30,947 nucleotides of DNA, taken from a virus. The stretch spans positions 1 to 30,947 of the IMG/VR virus record IMGVR_UViG_3300023180_000256. The stretch is one strand, 5' to 3'. Positions 16,253 through 22,795 of this stretch are shown here, piece after piece (the first letter of the stretch is position 1; every line of letters begins with the position of its first letter). The notes under the pieces were generated by a model. The model was not told the origin of the DNA. It saw only the letters and a list, made by a program, of their open reading frames with translations, and searched no databases. The translations under genes were made by a program, and so were the position numbers.

Positions 16253-16596
16253 GCTTCTTCCTCTCCCCCTTCAGAACCTTCTTCATCGGAGACTTCTTCT
16301 TTAGGAATTACTCCATATTCTTGTAAAAGCCACATTAAAAGTTCTTCCAATATAGCCCAAGAAACATTTCTGTTAAGCATATCTTCATATACTTCTTTTC
16401 CTAAAAGAGCTTCTAGCCACTCTCCAATGTTTTTAGTTCCAACCTCTCCTAAATCATTTGCTAAACGCAACTGAGTTAGGACGACTTTCGCTGGTAGCTG
16501 ACCCGGGACTTTATATTCCTTGCCAGCTACCTTGAAAGCTAGTTCTGCTTGGTCGGCTTCTTCTATTGCCTTGTCAAAATTCTTATAACTTGACAT
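16243..16596 (-). CDS. Tail assembly chaperone (G)
   Basis: 117 residues, starting MSSYKNFDKAIEEADQ, with AGGAGGG seven bases upstream. The order major tail protein, this gene, frameshifted extension, tape measure is the standard siphovirus arrangement. The protein has an N-terminal beta-like start (FKVAGKEYKVPGQLP), helical segments (IGEWLEALLGKEVYEDML, AILEELLMWLLQEYG) and an acidic disordered end (EEGSEGGEEEAPK) that acts as a linker in the fused form. Most ribosomes should stop at the TAA and give this short form in excess. Confidence 0.85.
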   Translation of the reverse strand: MSSYKNFDKAIEEADQAELAFKVAGKEYKVPGQLPAKVVLTQLRLANDLGEVGTKNIGEWLEALLGKEVYEDMLNRNVSWAILEELLMWLLQEYGVIPKEEVSDEEGSEGGEEEAPK

Positions 16597-16614
16597 TACC
16601 CTCCTATACTAAAT

Positions 16615-17220
16615 TTATACTTCGTCTATTACCTTAAAGATATTAGCGAATGGAGCATCACTGTTAGGCTTCAGTACTTTATATTCAATTGTAACTGTTA
16701 CCTTTTGTGGTGCTTTTGCGTGAACCATTGAGAAAGCTCCGATGTTAACTGCTCTAGGGACTTGAATGTCTCTAGATTTAGCAGTTCCACCTTCATCAGT
16801 TCCCGGTGCATTAACTCTTAACAAAAGACCATACTCAATGAATGAGTCTGTTGTTGGAGGAGCTAATTGTGAGAAACCAGCAGAAGGAGTATCTTCTGAT
16901 ATTGTTCCACCTGCCATAGCAAGTTTTAAGTTTGCTAATGATGCCTGTGCTAACTCACCTGTGATTCTTACTTCTTGTGCAGTTTTGATTGTCTTAATTG
17001 GGTCAATCTCTTCTGCAACCATAATATCTTCAAATGTCTTATCATATTCTAATGAGAATCCACCTTCAGAATATCCGATATCTGTGAAGTATGAGCTGCT
17101 TGGAGTTGTAGTCGGGTCTGTTGGGAAGCTCGCATTAGGAGTTTCTCCATTCAAATCAGATTCCAAAACAGTATACAACGTACCGGTTCCTAAAAGGACC
17201 TCTGTAATACTTTGTGCCAT
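16615..17220 (-). CDS. Major tail protein
   Basis: 201 residues, starting MAQSITEVLLGTGTLY. It is beta-rich with patterns seen in siphovirus tube subunits (YTDIGYSEGGFSLEYD-like N-terminal region, AQEVRITGELAQASLANLKLAM in the centre, and a C-terminal VTVTIEYKVL strand). It sits directly before the chaperone pair, the usual place for the tube protein, and after the terminator. Its size fits a single-domain tube subunit without a decoration domain. The ATG is preceded by GGTAGGT about nine bases upstream. A 37-base gap upstream holds no clear consensus promoter, although this protein is needed in large amounts. Confidence 0.85.
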   Translation of the reverse strand: MAQSITEVLLGTGTLYTVLESDLNGETPNASFPTDPTTTPSSSYFTDIGYSEGGFSLEYDKTFEDIMVAEEIDPIKTIKTAQEVRITGELAQASLANLKLAMAGGTISEDTPSAGFSQLAPPTTDSFIEYGLLLRVNAPGTDEGGTAKSRDIQVPRAVNIGAFSMVHAKAPQKVTVTIEYKVLKPNSDAPFANIFKVIDEV

Positions 17221-17257
17221 TTAATTACCTACCTATTACTAACGGAATAGCTTGTCA

Positions 17258-17545
17258 CTATTCTTCTTCTACTATTGCGTCAGTGCCGAACCAATCCTCA
17301 TCGCTAGAATCTACTTCTTCTTTTTTTGTGTCTTGAACTAGATTCTTTACATCGCCCATACCATCTTCTTTTGAAATAAATGTTGGTAAAATAATGTCAC
17401 CCTGCTTGGTTTCAGCATCTTTCAGCCTGCTCCAATCAGATTCTTTTACTTCAATCCAACTATTTTTATCAAAAAATACGTCAAGTTTTTCATCCCTTAT
17501 GGAATCAAAACTTCTTATATATGGATTTAACTTAACATTTTTCAC
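17258..17545 (-). CDS. Small acidic protein between tail terminator and major tail protein
   Basis: 95 residues from a GTG start that overlaps the preceding stop (GTGA). It starts MKNVKLNPYIRSFDSIRDEK and ends in an acidic tail (DSSDEDWFGTDAIVEEE). The middle contains SWIEVKESDWSRLKDAETKQGD. I see no known domain. Many siphoviruses carry a small gene at this spot, sometimes involved in tail completion, but nothing here proves that role. The four-base overlap indicates coupled translation with the terminator. Confidence 0.7.
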   Translation of the reverse strand: MKNVKLNPYIRSFDSIRDEKLDVFFDKNSWIEVKESDWSRLKDAETKQGDIILPTFISKEDGMGDVKNLVQDTKKEEVDSSDEDWFGTDAIVEEE

Positions 17546-17994
17546 GTTACTGCTCCATAAACCATTACTACTTCTATATTATAGCGTGCCAAACCAAGCT
17601 CGGGCTCGTCGACTCTTGAAGGACCACTCTGAGAATAGAAACCATAAATTATTCCAGTCTCTCCACCATCGCTTGTATATTTAGCTGGTTTAGCGTCAAA
17701 TGTTTCAGATACTATATTCTTAGCTAAGTTATAAGAGCCAGCATAATCCGGTTGTCCTTTTGAACCTCCACTTCCGTATTTGCCAGCGTAAGAATCCACC
17801 ATAAAAGTAGCTTCATAAATTAACGCTTCATCAGCAGATGGTTGACCACCAACTTGTGTGATAACTAAAAAAGGTAGTGTTGCATTTTGTGGAAGTCTTG
17901 TTGCAACTCTAGTAGAAACAATATCTGTTATAGATGTTTTGTCTACTAAAAAACTTCTAAATAATATCTCGCCGTCCGGTAAATTCTGTGCCAT
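17542..17994 (-). CDS. Tail terminator / tail completion protein
   Basis: 150 residues, starting MAQNLPDGEILFRSFLVD. It resembles the DUF3168/gpU-type terminator fold: an N-terminal helix, then TRLPQNATLPFLVITQVGG (the LPF.V...VGG pattern is typical), a central strand EATFMVDSYA, a helix with NLAKNIVSETF, and a C-terminal strand ARYNIEVVMVYGA. Such proteins form the hexameric ring that closes the tail tube and docks to the head. It overlaps the gp10-like gene by one base (TAATG) and precedes the major tail gene region, which fits. Confidence 0.75.
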   Translation of the reverse strand: MAQNLPDGEILFRSFLVDKTSITDIVSTRVATRLPQNATLPFLVITQVGGQPSADEALIYEATFMVDSYAGKYGSGGSKGQPDYAGSYNLAKNIVSETFDAKPAKYTSDGGETGIIYGFYSQSGPSRVDEPELGLARYNIEVVMVYGAVT

Positions 17995-18980
17995 TATATC
18001 TTCTTAACATTCTTGGCATCTCTAATAATCTCTTGCCAAGACTCTCTCCTTCTTACTTTTACACCCATACGTTTAATCTTTTCAATTTCTTTGTAAGCAC
18101 CTCTTCTTAACATAGCTCCTTTACCAGTGTTAGGATTTACTGCTCTTCTATATTCTCCTGCTCTTAAATATTGAACTTCGGAACCTGCTGGCATAAGTTC
18201 TTTAACTGCAGCTGGGGTTCCTTGTTCAAAACCTTCACCCGAACCATATTCAATCTTATGAGCATAATCAATACCTTCTCCACCCATTTCAACTTTAGTA
18301 CCCTGCATATCTCCACCTTTAATTTTAATATCATTTCTACCCGGCCTAATAGAGCCACGAAGTTTACCTGTTTTTACTGGTGTATAGTCATATGCATTTC
18401 TTGCAGTTCCTTCAGCAACAGCTTCTAATAATTTTGTGATTTGTGGAGAATCGAATAAAGCTTGAGTATCTAAGTATCCTTTTGCAGTAGCAGCTGGTTT
18501 TGAACCCGGCTTTTTCTTTCCAAATAGTTTATTGGTTAAATCATTAAATTCTTTTTGCATATTTGCACCAACAATAGACCTAGTACCACGAGCAACAAAG
18601 TTTTGTCCCGGTATAGCCATAAGAACTTTACCGGTCATACGACCACCAAAACGTCTAAAGTAACGCTCTCCTAATCTTGTACTTTCATTCGTTGCATCAC
18701 CTAAAACACTCTTGAAAGAGTTACTTATAGCTTTTGCATCACCTAAAACACGACCAGCCTTAAGGAAAGCTGCTCTAGAAGAGTTAGCAAATTTAAAGGT
18801 TCCAATACCCGGCAAAGCATTGAAGTCACCAACAAACAGTGAATACTCATAAAAGAATGTTCTTAAATCAGCTATAGATTTAATTTCACTTGGAGTTCTA
18901 TATCTATTTTTACCAGCAAAGCCTTGACTTATAGCACGGCCAGTTCTTTTAGATATTCTTAGTACTGCTTTTGCTGACAT
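17994..18980 (-). CDS. HK97 gp10-like neck protein with long N-terminal extension
   Basis: 328 residues, starting MSAKAVLRISKRTGRAIS. The C-terminal part from about residue 185 has the gp10-like pattern: AYDYTPVKTGKLRGSIRP, a beta region, then IDYAHKIEYGSG. These proteins join the head completion and tail terminator proteins. The family core is usually about 120-150 residues, so the basic N-terminal 180 residues (many Arg and Lys, FGKKKPGSKPAATAKG) are extra and may bind DNA or the head interior; that is inference. It is coupled by TAATG to both neighbours. Confidence 0.7.
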   Translation of the reverse strand: MSAKAVLRISKRTGRAISQGFAGKNRYRTPSEIKSIADLRTFFYEYSLFVGDFNALPGIGTFKFANSSRAAFLKAGRVLGDAKAISNSFKSVLGDATNESTRLGERYFRRFGGRMTGKVLMAIPGQNFVARGTRSIVGANMQKEFNDLTNKLFGKKKPGSKPAATAKGYLDTQALFDSPQITKLLEAVAEGTARNAYDYTPVKTGKLRGSIRPGRNDIKIKGGDMQGTKVEMGGEGIDYAHKIEYGSGEGFEQGTPAAVKELMPAGSEVQYLRAGEYRRAVNPNTGKGAMLRRGAYKEIEKIKRMGVKVRRRESWQEIIRDAKNVKKI

Positions 18981-19327
18981 TAGTAACCCGAGTCTGCGTA
19001 AAGCTTTTTATAAAATACTTGACCAAAACGGTCTTTTACATTTACAACATTTCTTATATTGTAGTAGTTGCCGTCATAAGAAATTCTATCTTGTTCGTTA
19101 ACAGTTACGTCTTTAGATACAAGAAAATGAAATTCTTTGTTTAGCTCTGTTCTTGAATCTACTTCGTCTTCTGAAAAGCCTTTATCTGACCTTACTACTT
19201 TGCATTGTACATTTGTTTGCGAATCTGCATAGCTAGCTGAAGACAGTCCTCTGTCATCTACATCACTACCGGATAATGATTGTATTGTTAATGTTTCGTT
19301 TAATAACGCTGTTGAAAGTATTGGCAT
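18980..19327 (-). CDS. Head closure / head-tail adaptor protein
   Basis: 115 residues, starting MPILSTALLNETLTIQSL. The pattern LTIQSLSGSDVDDRG, CKVVRSDKGF, FLVSKDVTVNEQDRISYDG.YY and a C-terminal strand fits the SPP1 gp16-like stopper family, small beta barrels with an N-terminal strand, a loop and a GxxYxI-type motif (here GNYYNIRNV). It lies just upstream of the gp10-like gene as usual. The ATG lies six bases after an extended -10 box with no Shine-Dalgarno site, so its mRNA is probably leaderless. Its gene neighbours on the other side are the inserted regulatory island, not the connector gene. Confidence 0.7.
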   Translation of the reverse strand: MPILSTALLNETLTIQSLSGSDVDDRGLSSASYADSQTNVQCKVVRSDKGFSEDEVDSRTELNKEFHFLVSKDVTVNEQDRISYDGNYYNIRNVVNVKDRFGQVFYKKLYADSGY

Positions 19328-19342
19328 AAGATAATTATACCA
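19327..19342 (-). promoter_or_regulatory. Extended -10 promoter giving a leaderless mRNA
   Basis: On the minus strand 19342..19334 reads TGGTATAAT, an extended -10 with perfect TATAAT at 19339..19334. Six bases follow, then the A of the ATG at 19327, which is where transcription would be expected to start. No good -35 box and no Shine-Dalgarno site is visible. It would restart transcription of the neck and tail genes directly after the terminator at 19348..19373. Confidence 0.6.
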
Positions 19343-19347
19343 ATAGA

Positions 19348-19373
19348 AAAGCTCCCCACGGATGAGGAGCTTT
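19348..19373 (-). terminator. Rho-independent terminator after the HTH gene
   Basis: AAAGCTCC at 19348..19355 pairs perfectly with GGAGCTTT at 19366..19373, an 8-bp stem with a 10-base loop. On the minus strand the stem is followed by TTTTCTATT. It ends the leaderless HTH transcript 22 bases after that gene and separates it from the neck and tail genes. Confidence 0.7.
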
Positions 19374-19395
19374 ATCTAAATATGGAACACCCTTA

Positions 19396-20136
19396 CTAAG
19401 TGTTAGTTATAGTGTATCCTTGCCCAAGATAATAGTCAAGCGTTTTTTGCTTAGCTACATCAAAAGCATTATCTTGCCCTTTTAGTTTCTGATACTCACT
19501 TTGAAACTTTTTACAGTAAGTTTGTAAACCAGTTTTGGATTTTACACTTCTACCAAATTCAGAAGCTGGTAATAAACCAATTTCCGGCACTGATGCACAT
19601 ACTTTTTCTGTTACTGTTGGCTCAGTAACTTCTTCTCTTTGGTCATAATAATTTTTAACCATAGATTTAACTGCTTCTTTAGAACGATTGCTGTAACCAT
19701 CTATAGAGTTTTTATCTTTATAAAACTCTGATATAGGTAATAGCTTACCAGTAACAGAACATACTTTGTGAGTAGGGTTCTTTCTTTGGTAATCTGCAAA
19801 TTCAATTGCTTCGTTAAGCTTAGCTTTTAATTCCGGGTGTTCTTTACACCAAGATAAAAATCTTCCCTTTCCTACGTTTGGAAATTTTGCATAAGTTCTT
19901 GCAGTCGATACAGTTCCTTTCCCACTGCGTATAAATTCTATAATTTCTTCTGCAATCTGCTCATCAAAACTTCCTCGTGGTGGAAGTCCTATTTGTTCCT
20001 TAAGTTGACGAACTCTTTCGTAGGATATTCCCCATTCTTTACCCCATTGACGTAATGTCTTATTAGGATATTTCTTGAATAGCCACTCCATCTGTTCATA
20101 ACTAGGACGATATGTTGTATCATTATCTGTTATCAT
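19396..20136 (-). CDS. HTH protein with two decayed treble-clef-like repeats, probable regulator
   Basis: 246 residues, starting MITDNDTTYRPSYEQME. Residues about 12-50 form a helix-turn-helix-like segment (TLRQWGKEWGISYERVRQLKEQIG, a sigma-region-4-like SYERVRQ pattern). Residues about 120-165 and 175-225 are two related repeats (VCSVTGKLLPISEFYK...S.DGYS and VCASV...LLPASEFGR...KTGLQTYCKK). They match the layout of phage CxxC...F.k...dG...C..C zinc motifs but keep only one or two of four Cys, so zinc binding is probably lost. It is divergent from the plus-strand lysis operon and has a TTGACA/AATAAT promoter placing the start at the ATG. A transcription regulator of the divergent region is the best guess. 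Confidence 0.65.
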   Translation of the reverse strand: MITDNDTTYRPSYEQMEWLFKKYPNKTLRQWGKEWGISYERVRQLKEQIGLPPRGSFDEQIAEEIIEFIRSGKGTVSTARTYAKFPNVGKGRFLSWCKEHPELKAKLNEAIEFADYQRKNPTHKVCSVTGKLLPISEFYKDKNSIDGYSNRSKEAVKSMVKNYYDQREEVTEPTVTEKVCASVPEIGLLPASEFGRSVKSKTGLQTYCKKFQSEYQKLKGQDNAFDVAKQKTLDYYLGQGYTITNT

Positions 20137-20171
20137 ATTCTAATTATTACACACCTTTTAAAATTTGTCAA
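20137..20171 (-). promoter_or_regulatory. Leaderless promoter of the HTH gene
   Basis: On the minus strand TTGACA (20171..20166) is followed by a 17-base spacer and AATAAT (20148..20143, five of six, preceded by TGT). Six bases later comes the ATG at 20136, with no Shine-Dalgarno site. The -35 overlaps the palindrome TCAATTGA at 20168..20175, a possible operator. Confidence 0.65.
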
Positions 20172-20189
20172 TTGATTTTTCAAGTTTTA

Positions 20190-20218
20190 TTGTTATTTTG
20201 TATAATTTATGGTATAAT
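20190..20218 (+). promoter_or_regulatory. Promoter of the 76-residue gene and plus-strand operon
   Basis: TTGTTA (20190..20195), a 17-base spacer and TATAAT (20213..20218), with TGG before the -10. A second TATAAT lies at 20201..20206, so TATAATT is repeated at 12-base distance. A strong GGAGG at 20231..20235 precedes the ATG at 20240 by four bases. Confidence 0.6.
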
Positions 20219-20239
20219 TAAAGTAACAGAGGAGGTTGT

Positions 20240-20470
20240 ATGGACACAACCAATGCAGAGTTAATAGCTGTTGATGGACAACAAAAGCTATTAAAAGTAC
20301 AAGATAAGACAATATATCTTGCTTGGAACAAGTATGCATCTTGTTGGGAAGCTGAAATTTTCCATCAAGTACAAGATGAATATGGGAGATTTACTAGCCA
20401 GTTTCTTACTGGTGTTACTGGTAACTCCGAAAAGCAAGTCATAGAAGAAGCATTAAAAGTTAAAATATAG
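20240..20470 (+). CDS. Small protein of unknown function, first gene of the plus-strand island
   Basis: 76 residues, starting MDTTNAELIAVDGQQKL. It appears compact and beta-rich at the start (LLKVQDKTIYLAWNKYASCWEAEIF) with a C-terminal helix (SEKQVIEEALKVKI). No signal peptide, membrane segment or metal motif is seen. It has its own promoter and a strong ribosome binding site and is divergent from the HTH gene, so it may be an early or regulatory product such as an anti-regulator. That is inferred only from the layout. Confidence 0.65.
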   Translation: MDTTNAELIAVDGQQKLLKVQDKTIYLAWNKYASCWEAEIFHQVQDEYGRFTSQFLTGVTGNSEKQVIEEALKVKI

Positions 20471-20498
20471 TTGACATAATTTATACTTCTGTTATAAT
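20471..20498 (+). promoter_or_regulatory. Strong consensus promoter of the endolysin gene
   Basis: Perfect TTGACA (20471..20476), a 16-base spacer and perfect TATAAT (20493..20498). The -35 box begins directly after the stop codon of the preceding gene. AAGGAG (20508..20513) lies eight bases before the ATG at 20522. Confidence 0.75.
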
Positions 20499-20506
20499 AG
20501 AAGTAT
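20483..20506. promoter_or_regulatory. Inverted repeat operator around the -10 box
   Basis: ATACTTCT (20483..20490) and AGAAGTAT (20499..20506) are perfect 8-base inverted repeats separated by eight bases that contain the whole TATAAT box. A dimeric repressor bound here would block the promoter. The HTH protein at 19396..20136 is a candidate binder, by proximity only. Confidence 0.55.
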
Positions 20507-20521
20507 GAAGGAGAAAAACTA

Positions 20522-21073
20522 ATGATAGCAGAATGTTTAATATTCCTAGCGACAGCTTTACCCCAAAATGGGTTAATAACTGAAAATTACATTAATGAAT
20601 ACCATTGGTGTGATTCGATTATATCTAGAGATGTAAGAGAGCACAGTGATGTATTATTGGAATTTTTTGATGACAATAAGCAACTAAGTACAGCAGTTAA
20701 AGTAATTTGGTGCGAATCTAGAGGAAATACAAATGCAGTTAGAACTGCTGAAGGCAACAATGACTCGGGGCTATTTCAATTTGTGCCGTGGACTTGGAAT
20801 TGGATTGCAGAAGAATACGACTTACCTAAATGGAATACTTGGGTAGTTTTAAAAGATGATAGACCATATACAGAAAATAAAGTATCTAAAAGTAGTGTTG
20901 GTTTTGAAATGGTAAAAGTTCAACATAGTGAATATTACAACATTATGTTTGGCTATTTATTATCTCAAGATATTTACGGAAAATCACAGTGGAAAGACTG
21001 GAGTTCAAGTAAACATTGTTGGGATAAAGACTGGAAATATATAACTAAATTAAGGAGAGAGAATGCTTATTAG
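20522..21073 (+). CDS. Lysozyme/transglycosylase-like endolysin
   Basis: 183 residues, starting MIAECLIFLATALP. The core is AVKVIWCESRGN (Glu65 as the likely catalytic acid), then A...EGNNDSGLFQFVPWTWNWIA. This is the SLT/lysozyme-like pattern [E-S-x-G-N ... GLFQ-x-x-P-x-T-W] used to cut the glycan strands of peptidoglycan; similar CES cores occur in actinobacterial cell wall enzymes. The first 13 residues are hydrophobic but lack a positive charge, so a signal peptide is doubtful. There are Cys at 4, 30 and 64 and one near the C-terminus. It has the strongest promoter in the window. No separate holin is obvious; a virion-associated role is possible but less likely on the opposite strand. Confidence 0.75.
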   Translation: MIAECLIFLATALPQNGLITENYINEYHWCDSIISRDVREHSDVLLEFFDDNKQLSTAVKVIWCESRGNTNAVRTAEGNNDSGLFQFVPWTWNWIAEEYDLPKWNTWVVLKDDRPYTENKVSKSSVGFEMVKVQHSEYYNIMFGYLLSQDIYGKSQWKDWSSSKHCWDKDWKYITKLRRENAY

Positions 21074-21224
21074 AAGAACACTAGTTAAATTATTTAGATA
21101 TATAAATAAATTAACTGATGAAGCAATAGATAGATTAATGTATATCAGAGAACTTAGAGAATGGGAAAAAGAAAAACGCAAAGAGGGTTTTCCTAAAGAA
21201 TGGTTTGAAGATGAATCAGCCTAG
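21063..21224 (+). CDS. 53-residue basic amphipathic protein, unknown
   Basis: The ATG at 21063 lies inside the end of the endolysin gene (11-base overlap), with AGGAGAG just upstream. The protein starts MLIRRTLVKLFRYINK and ends in FPKEWFEDESA. The first half is a basic amphipathic helix (RRTLVKLFRYINKLTDEAIDR split by few polar residues) and the middle is highly charged (REWEKEKRK). It has no classical transmembrane segment, though the helix could lie on a membrane and assist lysis. The overlap on both sides supports it as a real gene. Confidence 0.65.
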   Translation: MLIRRTLVKLFRYINKLTDEAIDRLMYIRELREWEKEKRKEGFPKEWFEDESA

Positions 21225-21396
21225 TATTTATAGAATATACAAGACAAAAGAAAAGATGTGGTCTTGGTTTGAATGTGCTATGTGTGATGGAAAGTTTATG
21301 GAAGTCTTTTATAAAGAAGAAGATATGTGGGACATAGACACTTGTGCTAAGTGCAATCCGGAATATCAAGCATATGTTAAAAGTAAGGGGTACTAA
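21211..21396 (+). CDS. Small zinc-ribbon protein with two CxxC pairs
   Basis: 61 residues from ATG 21211 (MNQPSIYRIYKTKEKM); an upstream in-frame TTG adds two residues but lies deeper in the preceding gene, so I chose the ATG. FECAMC and DTCAKC, about 25 residues apart, form a typical four-Cys zinc ribbon. It overlaps the preceding gene by 14 bases and the next by one. Such ribbons occur in many small phage proteins that bind nucleic acid or host proteins; the partner is unknown. Confidence 0.7.
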   Translation: MNQPSIYRIYKTKEKMWSWFECAMCDGKFMEVFYKEEDMWDIDTCAKCNPEYQAYVKSKGY

Positions 21397-21668
21397 TGTT
21401 TAGTTTTATTATGGCCATAATGATTGTAGGTGGTGGAGTATCATCTCCTATGCCTAATTATTATTGGGATAACTACGCAGAAATTTATTGTGAAGATTTA
21501 GACCCTATGACACCACCCGGAAATTGCCAACATAGAGAAGATTTTTCAGATGCTATATTTTGGTATGAAGGTGAAATAGTTAGTGAACACGACGACAGTA
21601 TTATGCCGGAAGATTGTTCAGTAACTCAAATAGAACAAGGTAATTGTAAATATGGCTTTTTGCCTTAA
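21396..21668 (+). CDS. Small acidic, possibly exported Cys-containing protein
   Basis: 90 residues, starting MFSFIMAIMIVGGGVSS at an ATG sharing one base with the previous stop (TAATG). The hydrophobic first 12 residues followed by small residues look like a short signal peptide or membrane anchor. The rest is acidic with four Cys (YCEDLD, GNCQH, EDCSV, GNCKYG), even in number and spread, as in disulfide-bonded exported proteins. It ends the plus-strand operon after the endolysin, so a lysis helper (spanin-like or periplasmic factor) is conceivable. It overlaps the convergent FmdB-like gene by four bases. Confidence 0.6.
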   Translation: MFSFIMAIMIVGGGVSSPMPNYYWDNYAEIYCEDLDPMTPPGNCQHREDFSDAIFWYEGEIVSEHDDSIMPEDCSVTQIEQGNCKYGFLP

Positions 21669-21904
21669 AATTTTACTTTACGTTTAGATGCTGCCTTAGC
21701 TTTGTCTCTCATAGATTGAGAAACTTTGCTAGGGTCAGTATTCCAATTAATACCAACAGTTCCATAGAGATTAACCCTAGAGCTAATTTGTCTATGAGAT
21801 ATTGCTTTACATTTTTCACATTTTACCTTTGGGTCTTCGTGTATTGAATGCTGTACTTCAAATACGTGTTCACACTTAGAACACTTATAATCGTACCTAG
21901 CCAT
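21665..21904 (-). CDS. FmdB-type zinc ribbon protein
   Basis: 79 residues, starting MARYDYKCSKCEHVFEVQHS. The pattern YDYKCxxCxHxFEVxxSI ... KCEKC matches the FmdB/CxxC zinc ribbon family, with Cys pairs at about 8/11 and 29/34-type positions (KCEKC is compact here). Family members are 60-110 residues, so it is complete. A basic tail follows (RDKAKAASKRKVKF), suggesting nucleic acid contact. The role in phages is not established. It is converge-transcribed against the plus-strand operon and coupled to the 61-residue gene before it by TAATG. Confidence 0.8.
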   Translation of the reverse strand: MARYDYKCSKCEHVFEVQHSIHEDPKVKCEKCKAISHRQISSRVNLYGTVGINWNTDPSKVSQSMRDKAKAASKRKVKF

Positions 21905-22089
21905 TATTTAATTGGGTATTTTTTACACACTTTAAGATATTCGTTTAAGATAACATCCATATCGTCTACTAAATTTACTTTTTGTAGTCGAAGTGAATTC
22001 ATTTGGTCCAAAACGGCTTCTTTAAATTTTGCATCATCGATTCCTCGAAGATACGCAATTCTTTGTGCTTTATTTGATTCTATATCCAT
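21904..22089 (-). CDS. 61-residue helical protein, unknown
   Basis: It starts MDIESNKAQRIAYLRGIDD and is largely helical and charged (AKFKEAVLDQMNSLRLQKVN, DMDVILNEYLKVCKKY). It lies nine bases after the connector gene and is coupled to the FmdB-like gene. It has no known motif. It is probably the last gene read from the head operon before the island, or a partner of the zinc ribbon. Confidence 0.65.
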   Translation of the reverse strand: MDIESNKAQRIAYLRGIDDAKFKEAVLDQMNSLRLQKVNLVDDMDVILNEYLKVCKKYPIK

Positions 22090-22098
22090 ATAAACAGT

Positions 22099-22785
22099 TT
22101 AGTCGAGTATGGATGCCGATGTAAAATATTGCCTTTTATATTTTGATAATACCTTCAAATCCATCTCGTTTATAATTCCTTTGTCCAACAATGCTGGAAC
22201 ACTTTCATATGTTGCAGAATAATCTCCAAGAGATTCCTGTCTTACTAAGTTAAAATTTGCATCAGTAGAAGTATCTGCATTGTGTGTTGCTACCTCTCCT
22301 GTTGGTTGTTGTGCTGATAAAGCTGCACCTATGATAAACATTTTTCCTGCTGCTTTTGCACTTATATATTTAATATCTTTAGGAATATCCTCTACACCTG
22401 CTTCTGTATCTGAATATCCTGCAGAATAAACTACTGTAATATTTTGCAATCTAGTAGTTGACCATCTTTTGTTATTTGTTTTACGTATTCTACCTTCGTT
22501 TTTATAAACAACAAAATGTTCTTGATTACCTTCAGTTAATGCAACTTCGTCTTCTGTAACAGAAGTAACACTAATAATTGGTGCTACTTTTGTATAAAAC
22601 TCTTCTTCACCGTTACCATCGTATGTTTCTGAAATAGAAGATGAATACTCTAATTCGTATCCAATATAGTTTTTAATTGTTGCATCAACTGCCGGTATAA
22701 AAATGTTTGTTATAGCTGTTTCATCAGCTGAAGACATATCTACACCAATAACACTTTTTACGTCAGAAACTGTTGAAAGTGCCAC
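22099..22785 (-). CDS. Head-tail connector (gp6-like) protein
   Basis: 228 residues from GTG 22785, chosen because AGGAGGT lies five bases upstream. It begins MALSTVSDVKSVIGVD, then ADETAITNIFIPAVDATIKNYIGY, which is the gp6/gp15-like adaptor pattern (helices with a conserved Y.G near the end). A beta section (YTKVAPIISVTSV, VVYSAGYSD) and further helices (PKDIKYISAKAAGKMF, NEMDLKVLSKYKRQ) follow. The ring of this protein docks below the portal. It lies two genes after the capsid gene as expected, but the stopper gene that normally follows is displaced by 2.8 kb. Confidence 0.8.
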   Translation of the reverse strand: MALSTVSDVKSVIGVDMSSADETAITNIFIPAVDATIKNYIGYELEYSSSISETYDGNGEEEFYTKVAPIISVTSVTEDEVALTEGNQEHFVVYKNEGRIRKTNNKRWSTTRLQNITVVYSAGYSDTEAGVEDIPKDIKYISAKAAGKMFIIGAALSAQQPTGEVATHNADTSTDANFNLVRQESLGDYSATYESVPALLDKGIINEMDLKVLSKYKRQYFTSASILD

Positions 22786-22795
22786 AGGCTACCTC

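Noticed and set aside
16260-16275. The run GAA GGG GGA GAG as the frameshift site of the chaperone gene
   Set aside because: The heptamer would be A GGG GGA, which does not fit X XXY YYZ, while C CCA AAA just before the stop does.
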